In this document: positions 51,557 through 63,275 of the stretch, piece by piece | Layout: every line of letters starts with the position of its first letter | Numbering within the stretch: the stretch's first letter is position 1 | NCBI GenBank assembly: GCA_035771175.1 | Contig: CM069603.1 | Location: forward strand, 19,320,286-19,384,285 | Source of the DNA: Paratinospora sagittata | Lineage: Eukaryota > Streptophyta > Magnoliopsida > Ranunculales > Menispermaceae | DNA: 64,000 bases | Direction: 5' to 3' | Notes under the pieces: generated by a model | What the model was told of the DNA's origin: nothing | Seen by the model: the letters and a program-made list of their open reading frames with translations, nothing else | Databases searched by the model: none | Translations under genes and position numbers: made by a program

Positions 51557-52727
51557 CACACCAGAGATCAAACTAATGCATTAGACATGAAATATGTCAT
51601 CGTTCTTCGAGCTTGATCTTTGTAGACTTCAAAAGCTATTGTTTGATGTGTTCTTGATGCAAAACAGGTGATGTGTTCTTTTTTGATGTGTTATCTTACC
51701 GAGACCACTTCATATACTTAGAGTTTTAAACAATGGATAGCCTCTGCAAATCTTAGCACAAAAGGGATAAAATGAAGAACTTGCTGAACATCAAGACACA
51801 TTGCAATTTTGATTCAATTCGAAGCTTGTTCTTGCAAATGCAAGAATCATTACTTTCTTCTCTTGAAAAACTCTTCGGAAAGCTCAATCTAACTTGCAAA
51901 AATCGTGCGTGTTGTATTTTTGAAAATCAGAGAATGAGCATTTTATAAAATTTGAAGTTGAAGGTTAAAGAGCAAGAGTACTACAAAATGATTTGAATTC
52001 AAAACATTGTTTAATCTAAAGTTGCTTTGGGCTTGCGAGACAATGGGAATCATCTATGTGTTACTAGAGAATATTTCAATTAAGATAACCTGGCAAAACT
52101 GTACAAGGAATAAAAAAATCGAGCAAGCAGAAGTGCAAACATTTTTCTCGTTAGAAATATCAGATTTTAGTCTAAAATGTGGATAGCGTGCTATTAGGGT
52201 GTGTACCACCTTCTCTATTGACAGATAGTAGGCTATAGCTGGTCGATATACACAAACCCGAGAGGTCGAGTTTTTTAGACTTTTCGATTGCGTGTTATCA
52301 AGGCCTATAGCGCGCTATTGCCCATTTTACTAAAAATGGAAAAATCACGGCAACAGCTCTATAGCGAGTTATCAAAGGGATAGCGCGCGTTAGACAATTT
52401 TCCAAAAAAATAAATGTTTTATTATTGAACCCTGTCTGCGTGCAATCAACACTGATAGTGCGCTAGTGCCTTCTGAGTATTTTTGGCAAATTGCTGGATA
52501 GCCTTATTTTTGAAAAATTAATATTTTGACACTAAAGAACCATTTCATTGACTCAAAACACTTTGATATAAGATTAACACTTTTAAATAATTCAAAACTC
52601 ATTGAAATTATGATTAAAACCTTTCGGAAAACATTTTTTTCAAAATGGAATACTATATCGAAAGTGATTTTGAAGACTTTGCAAATTTCAGAGTTTAAGT
52701 GCTGAGATTGATCGAGGGGTTACCCTA
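51557..52727 (+). repeat. Satellite monomer 45 (tetramer position 4, divergent)
   Basis: A75, C243, A547, A557, A581, A582, T622 and G792, with one base lost before the second perfect palindrome, which is itself destroyed (52380-52391, ...CGCGCGTT). It is among the most mutated copies, and the only 1,171-bp copy after monomer 23. Confidence 0.97.
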
Positions 52728-53899
52728 CACACCAGAGATCAAACTAATGCATTAGACATGAGATATGTCTTCGTTCTTCGAGCTTGATCTTTGTAGACTT
52801 CGAAAGCTATTGTTTGATGTGTTCTTGATGCAAAACAGGTGATGTGTTCTTTTTTGATGTGTTATCTTACCGAGACCACTTCATATACTTAGAGTTTTAA
52901 ACAATGGATAGCCTCTGCAAATCTTAGCACAAAAGGGATAAAATGAAGAACTTGCTGAACATCAAGACAGATTGCAATTTTGATTTAATTCGAAGCTTGT
53001 TCTTGCAAATGCAAGAATCATTACTTTCTTCTCTTGAAAAACTCTTCGGAAAGCTCAATCTAACTTGCAAAAATCGTGCGTGTTGTATTTTCGAAAATCA
53101 GAGAATGAGCATTTTATAAAATTTGAAGTTGAAGGTTAAAGAGCAAGAGTACTACAAAATGATTTGAATTCAAAACATTGTTTAATCTAAAGTTGCTTTG
53201 GGCTTGCGAGACAATGGGAATCATCTATGTGTTACTAGAGAATATTTCAATTAAGATAACCTGGCAAAACTGTGCAAGGAATAGAAAAATCGAGCAAGCA
53301 GAAGTGCCCACATTTTTCTCGTTAGAAATATCAGATTTTAGTCTAAAACGTGGATAGCGTGCTATTAGGGTGTGTACCACCTTCTCTATTGACAGATAGT
53401 AGGCTATAGCTGGTCGATATACACAAACCCGAGAGGTCGAGTTTTTTAGACTTTTCGATTGCGTGTTATCAAGGCCTATAGCGCGCTATTGCCCATTTTA
53501 CTAAAAATGGAAAAATCACTGCAACAGCTCTATAGCGAGTTATCAAAGGGGATAGCGCGCTATAGACAATTTTCCAAAAAAATAAATGTTTTATTATTGA
53601 ACCCTGTCTACGTGCAATCAACACTTATAGTGCGCTAGTGCCTTCTGAGTATTTTTGGCAAATTGCTGGATAGCCTTATTTTTGAAAAATTAATATTTTG
53701 ACACTAAAGAACCATTTCATTGACTCAAAACACTTTGATATAAGATTAACACTTTTAAATAATTCAAAACTCATTGAAATTATGATTAAAACCTTTCGGA
53801 AAACATTTTTTTCAAAATGGAATACTATATCGAAAGTGATTTTGAAGACTTTGCAAATTTCAGAGTTTAAGTGCTGAGATTGATCGAGGGGTTACCCTA
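52728..53899 (+). repeat. Satellite monomer 46 (tetramer position 1)
   Basis: G35, T43, T259, C365, A507, T792, A882, T898, as monomer 42 but with C631. Confidence 0.97.
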
Positions 53900-55071
53900 C
53901 ACACCAGAGATCAAACTAATGCACTAGACATGAAATATGTCATCGTTCTTCGAGCTTGATCTTTGTAGACTTCGAAAGCTATTGTTTGATGTGTTCTTGA
54001 TGCAAAACAGGGGATGTGTTCTTTTTTGATGTGTTATCTTACCGAGACCACTTCATATACTTAGAGTTTTAAACAATGGATAGCCTCTGCAAATCTTAGC
54101 ACAAAAGGGATAAAATGAAGAACTTGCTGAACATCAAGACAGATTGCAATTTTGATTCAATTCGAAGCTTGTTCTTGCAAATGCAAGAATCATTACTTTC
54201 TTCTCTTGAAAAACTCTTCGGAAAGCTCAATCTAACTTGCAAAAATCGTGCGTGTTGTATTTTTGAAAATCAGAGAATGAGCATTTTATAAAATTTGAAG
54301 TTGAAGGTTAAAGAGCAAGAGTACTACAAAATGATTTGAATTCAAAACATTGTTTAATCTAAAGTTGCTTTGGGCTTGCGAGACAATGAGAATCATCTAT
54401 GTGTTACTAGAGAATATTTCAATTAAGATAACCTGGCAAAACTGTGCAAGGAATAGAAAAATCGAGCAAGCAGAAGTGCCCACATTTTTCTCGTTAGAAA
54501 TATCAGATTTTAGTCTAAAACGTGGATAGTGTGCTATTAGGGTGTGTACCACCTTCTCTATTGACAGATAGTAGGCTATAGCTGGTCGATATACACAAAC
54601 CCGAGAAGTCGAGTTTTTTAGACTTTTCGATTGCGTGTTATCAAGGCCTATAGCGCGCTATTGCCCATTTTACTAAAAATGGAAAAATCACGGCAACAGC
54701 TCTATAGCGAGTTATCAAGGGGGATAGCGCGCTATAGACAATTTTCCAAAAAAATAAATGTTTTATTATTGAACCCTGTCTGCGTGCAATCAACACTGAT
54801 AGTGCGCTAGTGCCTTCTGAGTATTTTTGGCAAATTGCTGGATAGCCTTATTTTTGAAAAATTAATATTTTGACACTAAAGAACCATTTCATTGACTCAA
54901 AACACTTTGATATAAGATTAACACTTTTAAATAATTCAAAACTCATTGAAATTATGATTAAAACCTTTCGGAAAACATTTTTTTCAAAATGGAATACTAT
55001 ATCGAAAGTGATTTTGAAGACTTTGCAAATTTCAGAGTTTAAGTGCTGAGATTGATCGAGGGGTTACCCTA
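53900..55071 (+). repeat. Satellite monomer 47 (tetramer position 2)
   Basis: C25, G113, G243, A490, T631, A708, G792, G819; counterpart of monomer 43. Confidence 0.97.
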
Positions 55072-56243
55072 CACACCAGAGATCAAATTAATGCATTAGA
55101 CATGAAATATGTCATCCTTCTTCGAGCTTGATCTTTGTAGACTTCGAAAGCTATTGTTTGATGTGTTCTTGATGCAAAACAGGTGATGTGTTCTTTTTTG
55201 ATGTGTTATCTTACCGAGACCACTTCATATACTTAGAGTTTTAAACAATGGATAGCCTCTGCAAATCTTAGCACAAAAGGGATAAAATGAAGAACTTGCT
55301 GAACATCAAGACACATTGCAATTTTGATTCAATTCGAAGCTTGTTCTTGCAAATGCAAGAATCATTACTTTCTTCTCTTGAAAAACTCTTCGGAAAGCTC
55401 AATCTAACTTGCAAAAATCGTGCGTGTTGTATTTTTGAAAATCAGAGAATGAGCATTTTATAAAATTTGAAGTTGAAGGTTAAAGAGCAAGAGTACTACA
55501 AAATGATTTGAATTCAAAACATTGTTTAATCTAAAGTTGCTTTGGGCTTGCGAGACAATGGGAATCATCTATGTGTTACTAGAGAATATTTCAATTAAGA
55601 TAACCTGGCAAAACTGTGTAAGGAATAGAAAAATCGAGCAAGCAGAAGTGCCCACATTTTTCTCGTTAGAAATATCAGATTTTAGTCTAAAACGTGGATA
55701 GCGTGCTATTAGGGTGTGTACCACCTTCTCTATTGACAGATAGTAGGCTATAGCTGGTCGATATACACAAATCCGAGAGGTCGAGTTTTTTAGACTTTTC
55801 GATTGCGTGTTATCAAGGCCTATAGCGCGCTATTGCCCATTTTACTAAAAATGGAAAAATCACGGCAACAGCTCTATAGCGAGTTATCAAAGGGGATAGC
55901 GCGCTATAGACAATTTTCCAAAAAAATAAATGTTTTATTATTGAACCCTGTCTGCGTGCAATCAACACTGATAGTGCGCTAGTGCCTTCTGAGTATTTTT
56001 GGCAAATTGCTGGATAGCCTTATTTTTGAAAAATTAATATTTTGACACTAAAGAACCATTTCATTGACTCAAAACACTTTGATATAAGATTAACACTTTT
56101 AAATAATTCAAAACTCATTGAAATTATGATTAAAACCTTTCGGAAAACATTTTTTTCAAAATGGAATACTATATCGAAAGTGATTTTGAAAACTTTGCAA
56201 ATTTCAGAGTTTAAGTGCTGAGATTGATCGAGGGGTTACCCTA
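55072..56243 (+). repeat. Satellite monomer 48 (tetramer position 3)
   Basis: T17, C46, C243, A507, T548, T701, G792, A1119. It shares only the left-end markers with monomer 44. Confidence 0.97.
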
Positions 56244-57415
56244 CACACCAGAGATCAAACTAATGCATTAGACATGAAATATGTCATCGTTCTTCGAGCT
56301 TGATCTTTGTAGACTTCAAAAGCTATTGTTTGATGTGTTCTTGATGCAAAACAGGTGATGTGTTCTTTTTTGATGTGTTATCTTACCGAGACCACTTCAT
56401 ATACTTAGAGTTTTAAACAATGGATAGCCTCTGCAAATCTTAGCACAAAAGGGATAAAATGAAGAACTTGCTGAACATCAAGACACATTGCAATTTTGAT
56501 TCAATTCGAAGCTTGTTCTTGCAAATGCAAGAATCATTACTTTCTTCTCTTGAAAAACTCTTCGGAAAGCTCAATCTAACTTGCAAAAATCGTGCGTGTT
56601 GTATTTTTGAAAATCAGAGAATGAGCATTTTATAAAATTTGAAGTTGAAGGTTAAAGAGCAAGAGTACTACAAAATGATTTGAATTCAAAACATTGTTTA
56701 ATCTAAAGTTGCTTTGGGCTTGCGAGACAATGGGAATCATCTATGTGTTACTAGAGAATATTTCAATTAAGATAACCTGGCAAAACTGTACAAGGAATAG
56801 AAAAATCGAGCAAGCAGAAGTGCCCACATTTTTCTCGTTAGAAATATCAGATTTTAGTCTAAAACGTGGATAGCGTGCTATTAGGGTGTGTACCACCTTC
56901 TCTATTGACAGATAGTAGGCTATAGCTGGTCGATATACACAAACCCGAGAGGTCGAGTTTTTTAGACTTTTCGATTGCGTGTTATCAAGGCCTATAGCGC
57001 GCTATTGCCCATTTTACTAAAAATGGAAAAATCACGGCAACAGCTCTATAGCGAGTTATCAAAGGGGATAGCGCGCTATAGACAATTTTCCAAAAAAATA
57101 AATGTTTTATTATTGAACCCTGTCTGCGTGCAATCAACACTGATAGTGCGCTAGTGCCTTCTGAGTATTTTTGGCAAATTGCTGGATAGCCTTATTTTTG
57201 AAAAATTAATATTTTGACACTAAAGAACCATTTCATTGACTCAAAACACTTTGATATAAGATTAACACTTTTAAATAATTTAAAACTCATTGAAATTATG
57301 ATTAAAACTTTTCGGAAAACATTTTTTTCAAAATGGAATACTATATCGAAAGTGATTTTGAAGACTTTGCAAATTTCAGTGTTTAAGCGCTGAGATTGAT
57401 CGAGGGGTTACCCTA
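56244..57415 (+). repeat. Satellite monomer 49 (tetramer position 4)
   Basis: A75, C243, A547, G792, T1037, T1065, T1136, C1144. It shares A75 and A547 with monomer 45 but has intact palindromes, so the damage in 45 came after the duplication or was repaired here. Confidence 0.97.
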
Positions 57416-58587
57416 CACACCAGAGATCAAACTAATGCATTAGACATGAAATATGTCATCGTTCTTCGAGCTTGATCTTTGTAGACTTCGAAAGCTATTG
57501 TTTGATGTGTTCTTGATGCAAAACAGGTGATGTGTTCTTTTTTGATGTGTTATCTTACCGAGACCACTTCATATACTTAGAGTTTTAAACAATGGATAGC
57601 CTCTGCAAATCTTAGCACAAAAGGGATAAAATGAAGAACTTGCTGAACATCAAGACACATTGCAATTTTGATTCAATTCGAAGCTTGTTCTTGCAAATGC
57701 AAGAATCATTACTTTCTTCTCTTGAAAAACTCTTCGGAAAGCTCAATCTAACTTGCAAAAATCGTGCGTGTTGTATTTTTGAAAATCAGAGAATGAGCAT
57801 TTTATAAAATTTGAAGTTGAAGGTTAAAGAGCAAGAGTACTACAAAATGATTTGAATTCAAAACATTGTTTAATCTAAAGTTGCTTTGGGCTTGCGAGAC
57901 AATGGGAATCATCTATGTGTTACTAGAGAATATTTCAATTAAGATAACCTGGCAAAACTGTACAAGGAATAGAAAAATCGAGCAAGCAGAAGTGCCCACA
58001 TTTTTCTCGTTAGAAATATCAGATTTTAGTCTAAAACGTGGATAGCGTGCTATTAGGGTGTGTACCACCTTCTCTATTGACAGATAGTAGGCTATAGCTG
58101 GTCGATATACACAAACCCGAGAGGTCGAGTTTTTTAGACTTTTCGATTGCGTGTTATCAAGGCCTATAGCGCGCTATTGCCCATTTTACTAAAAATGGAA
58201 AAATCACGGCAACAGCTCTATAGCGAGTTATCAAAGGGGATAGCGCGCTATAGACAATTTTCCAAAAAAATAAATGTTTTATTATTGAACCCTGTCTGCG
58301 TGCAATCAACACTGATAGTGCGCTAGTGCCTTCTGAGTATTTTTGGCAAATTGCTCGATAGCCTTATTTTTGAAAAATTAATATTTTGACACTAAAGAAC
58401 CATTTCATTGACTCAAAACACTTTGATATAAGATTAACACTTTTAAATAATTCAAAACTCATTGAAATTATGATTAAAACCTTTCGGAAAACATTTTTTT
58501 CAAAATGGAATACTATATCGAAAGTGATTTTGAAGACTTTGCAAATTTCAGAGTTTAAGCGCTGAGATTGATCGAGGGGTTACCCTA
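57416..58587 (+). repeat. Satellite monomer 50
   Basis: C243, A507, A547, G792, C940, C1144. C940 with C1144 recurs in monomer 54. Confidence 0.97.
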
Positions 58588-59759
58588 CACACCAGAGATC
58601 AAACTAATGCATTAGACATGAAATATGTCATCGTTCTTCGAGCTTGATCTTTGTAGACTTCGAAAGCTATTGTTTGATGTGTTCTTGATGCAAAACAGGT
58701 GATGTGTTCTTTTTTGATGTGTTATCTTACCGAGACCACTTCATATACTTAGAGTTTTAAACAATGGATAGCCTCTGCAAATCTTAGCACAAAAGGGATA
58801 AAATGAAGAACTTGCTGAACATCAAGACAGATTGCAATTTTGATTCAATTCGAAGCTTGTTCTTGCAAATGCAAGAATCATTACTTTCTTCTCTTGAAAA
58901 ACTCTTCGGAAAGCTCAATCTAACTTGCAAAAATCGTGCGTGTTGTATTTTTGAAAATCAGAGAATGAGCATTTTATAAAATTTGAAGTTGAAGGTTAAA
59001 GAGCAAGAGTACTACAAAATGATTTGAATTCAAAACATTGTTTAATCTAAAGTTGCTTTGGGCTTGCGAGACAATGGGAATCATCTATGTGTTACTAGAG
59101 AATATTTCAATTAAGATAACCTGGCAAAACTGTGTAAGGAATAGAAAAATCGAGCAAGCAGAAGTGCCCACATTTTTCTCGTTAGAAATATCAGATTTTA
59201 GTCTAAAACGTGGATAGCGTGCTATTAGGGTGTGTACCACCTTCTCTATTGACAGATAGTAGGCTATAGCTGGTCGATATACACAAACCCGAGAGGTCGA
59301 GTTTTTTAGACTTTTCGATTGCGTGTTATCAAGGCCTATAGCGCGCTATTGCCCATTTTACTAAAAATGGAAAAATCACGGCAACAGCTCTATAGCGAGT
59401 TATCAAAGGGGATAGCGCGCTATAGACAATTTTCCAAAAAAATAAATGTTTTATTATTGAACCCTGTCTGCGTGCAATCAACACTGATAGTGCGCTAGTG
59501 CCTTCTGAGTATTTTTGGCAAATTGCTGGATAGCTTTATTTTTGAAAAATTAATATTTTGACACTAAAGAACCATTTCATTGACTCAAAACACTTTGATA
59601 TAAGATTAACACTTTTAAATAATTCAAAACGCATTGAAATTATGATTAAAACCTTTCGGAAAACATTTTTTTCAAAATGGAATACTATATCGAAAGTGAT
59701 TTTGAAGACTTTGCAAATTTCAGAGTTTAAGTGCTGAGATTGATCGAGGGGTTACCCTA
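58588..59759 (+). repeat. Satellite monomer 51
   Basis: G243, A507, T548, G792 with private T947 and G1043. Confidence 0.97.
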
Positions 59760-60931
59760 CACACCAGAGATCAAACTAATGCATTAGACATGAAATATGT
59801 CATCGTTCTTCGAGCTTGATCTTTGTAGACTTCGAAAGCTATTGTTTGATGTGTTCTTGATGCAAAACAGGTGATGTGTTCTTTTTTGATGTGTTATCTT
59901 ACCGAGACCACTTCATATACTTAGAGTTTTAAACAATGGATAGCCTCTGCAAATCTTAGCACAAAAGGGATAAAATGAAGAACTTGCTGAACATCAAGAC
60001 AGATTGCAATTTTGATTCAATTCGAAGCTTGTTCTTGCAAATGCAAGAATCATTACTTTCTTCTCTTGAAAAACTCTTCGGAAAGCTCAATCTAACTTGC
60101 AAAAATCGTGCGTGTTGTATTTTTGAAAATCAGAGAATGAGCATTTTATAAAATTTGAAGTTGAAGGTTAAAGAGCAAGAGTACTACAAAATGATTTGAA
60201 TTCAAAACATTGTTTAATCTAAAGTTGCTTTGGGCTTGCGAGACAATGGGAATCATCTATGTGTTACTAGAGAATATTTCAATTAAGATAACCTGGCAAA
60301 ACTGTGCAAGGAATAGAAAAATCGAGCAAGCAGAAGTGCCCACATTTTTCTCGTTAGAAATATCAGATTTTAGTCTAAAACGTGGATAGCGTGCTATTAG
60401 GGTGTGTACCACCTTCTCTATTGACAGATAGTAGGCTATAGCTGGTCGATATACACAAACCCGAGAGGTCGAGTTTTTTAGACTTTTCGATTGCGTGTTA
60501 TCAAGGCCTATAGCGCGCTATTGCCCATTTTACTAAAAATGGAAAAATCACGGCAACAGCTCTATAGCGAGTTATCAAAGGGGATAGCGCGCTATAGACA
60601 ATTTTCCAAAAAAATAAATGTTTTATTATTGAACCCTGTCTGCGTGCAATCAACACTGATAGTGCGCTAGTGCCTTCTGAGTATTTTTGGCAAATTGCTG
60701 GATAGCCTTATTTTTGAAAAATTAATATTTTGACACTAAAGAACCATTTCATTGACTCAAAACACTTTGATATAAGATTAACACTTTTAAATAATTCAAA
60801 ACTCATTGAAATTATGATTAAAACCTTTCGGAAAACATTTTTTTCAAAATGGAATACTATATCGAAAGTGATTTTGAAGACTTTGCAAATTTCAGAGTTT
60901 AAGTGCTGAGATTGATCGAGGGGTTACCCTA
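59760..60931 (+). repeat. Satellite monomer 52 (right-hand consensus)
   Basis: T113, T229, G243, C259, T365, A507, long GTTATC spacer, G792, T1144, with no private change noticed. A good consensus for the right end of the window. Confidence 0.97.
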
Positions 60932-62103
60932 CACACCAGAGATCAAACTAATGCATTAGACATGAAATATGTCATCGTTCTTCGAGCTTGATCTTTGTAG
61001 ACTTCGAAAGCTATTGTTTGATGTGTTCTTGATGCAAAACAGGTGATGTGTTCTTCTTTGATGTGTTATCTTACCGAGACCACTTCATATACTTAGAGTT
61101 TTAAACAATGGATAGCCTCTGCAAATCTTAGCACAAAAGGGATAAAATGAAGAACTTGCTGAACATCAAGACAGATTGCAATTTTGATTCAATTCGAAGC
61201 TTGTTCTTGCAAATGCAAGAATCATTACTTTCTTCTCTTGAAAAACTCTTCGGAAAACTCAATCTTACTTGCAAAGATCGTGCGTGTTGTATTTTTGAAA
61301 ATCAGAGAATGAGCATTTTATAAAATTTGAAGTTGAAGGTTAAAGAGCAAGAGTACTACAAAATGATTTGATTTCAAAACATTGTTTAATCTAAAGTTGC
61401 TTTGGGCTTGCGAGACAATGGGAATCATCTATGTGTTACTAGAGAATATTTCAATTAAGATAACCTGGCAAAACTGTACAAGGAATAGAAAAATCGAGCA
61501 AGCAGAAGTGCCCACATTTTTCTCGTTCGAAATATCAGATTTTAGTCTAAGACGTGGATAGTGTGCTATTAGGGTGTGTACCACCTTCTCTATTGACAGA
61601 TAGTAGGCTATAGCTGGTCGATATACACAAACCCGAGAGGTCGAGTTTTTTAGACTTTTCGATTGCGTGTTATCAAGGCCTATAGCGCGCTATTGCCCAT
61701 TTTACTAAAAATGGAAAAATCACGGCAACAGCTCTATAGCGAGTTATCAAAGGGGATAGCGCGCTATAGACAATTTTCCAAAAAAATAAATGTTTTATTA
61801 TTGAACCCTGTCTGCGTGCAATCAACACTGATAGTGCGCTAGTGCCTTCTGAGTATTTTTGGCAAATTGCTGGATAGCCTTATTTTTGAAAAATTAATAT
61901 TTTGACACTAAAGAACCATTTCATTGACTCAAAACACTTTGATATAAGATTAACACTTTTAAATAATTCAAAACTCATTGAAATTATGATTAAAACCTTT
62001 CGGAAAACATTTTTTTCAAAATGGAATACTATATCGAAAGTGATTTTGAAGACTTTGCAAATTTCAGAGTTTAAGTGCTGAGATTGATCGAGGTGTTACC
62101 CTA
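60932..62103 (+). repeat. Satellite monomer 53 (divergent)
   Basis: Many private changes: C125, A326, T335, G345, T441, C597, G620, T1162, plus A547 and T631. With monomer 45 it is the most mutated copy, although both perfect palindromes are intact. Confidence 0.97.
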
Positions 62104-63275
62104 CACACCAGAGATCAAACTAATGCATTAGACATGAAATATGTCATCGTTCTTCGAGCTTGATCTTTGTAGACTTCGAAAGCTATTGTTTGATGTGTTC
62201 TTGATGCAAAACAGGTGATGTGTTCTTTTTTGATGTGTTATCTTACCGAGACCACTTCATATACTTAGAGTTTTAAACAATGGATAGCCTCTGCAAATCT
62301 TAGCACAAAAGGGATAAAATGAAGAACTTGCTGAACATCAAGACAGATTGCAATTTTGATTCAATTCGAAGCTTGTTCTTGCAAATGCAAGAATCATTAC
62401 TTTCTTCTCTTGAAAAACTCTTCGGAAAGCTCAATCTAACTTGCAAAAATCGTGCGTGTTGTATTTTTGAAAATCAGAGAATGAGCATTTTATAAAATTT
62501 GAAGTTGAAGGTTAAAGAGCAAGAGTACTACAAAATGATTTGAATTCAAAACATTGTTTAATCTAAAGTTGCTTTGGGCTTGCGAGACAATGGGAATCAT
62601 CTATGTGTTACTAGAGAATATTTCAATTAAGATAACCTGGCAAAACTGTGCAAGGAATAGAAAAATCGAGCAAGCAGAAGTGCCCACATTTTTCTCGTTA
62701 GAAATATCAGATTTTAGTCTAAAACGTGGATAACATGCTATTAGGGTGTGTACCACCTTCGCTATTGACAGATAGTAAGCTATAGCTGGTCGATATACAC
62801 AAACCCGAGAGGTCGAGTTTTTTAGACTTTTCGATTGCGTGTTATCAAGGCCTATAGCGCGCTATTGCCCATTTTACTAAAAATGGAAAAATCACGGCAA
62901 CAGCTCTATAGCGAGTTATCAAAGGGGATAGCGCGCTATAGACAATTTTCCAAAAAAATAAATGTTTTATTATTGAACCCTGTCTGCGTGCAATCAACAC
63001 TGATAGTGCGCTAGTGCCTTCTGAGTATTTTTGGCAAATTGCTCGATAGCCTTATTTTTGAAAAATTAATATTTTGACACTAAAGAACCATTTCATTGAC
63101 TCAAAACACTTTGATATAAGATTAACACTTTTAAATAATTCAAAACTCATTGAAATTATGATTAAAACCTTTCGGAAAACATTTTTTTCAAAATGGAATA
63201 CTATATCGAAAGTGATTTTGAAGACTTTGCAAATTTCAGAGTTTAAGCGCTGAGATTGATCGAGGGGTTACCCTA
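62104..63275 (+). repeat. Satellite monomer 54
   Basis: A630 and A632 break the first ATAG box. G658, A675 (second box altered), G792, C940, C1144. Both perfect palindromes are kept. Confidence 0.97.

Larger units (their letters stand above)
48041..57415 (+). repeat. Four-monomer higher-order repeat, two rounds
   Basis: Monomers 42-45 and 46-49 share the order G35/T43, G113/A490/A708, T17/C46, A75/A547 at an offset of 4,687 bp (4,688 bp in the second round). More private mutations separate the two rounds than separate the trimer rounds. Confidence 0.88.
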
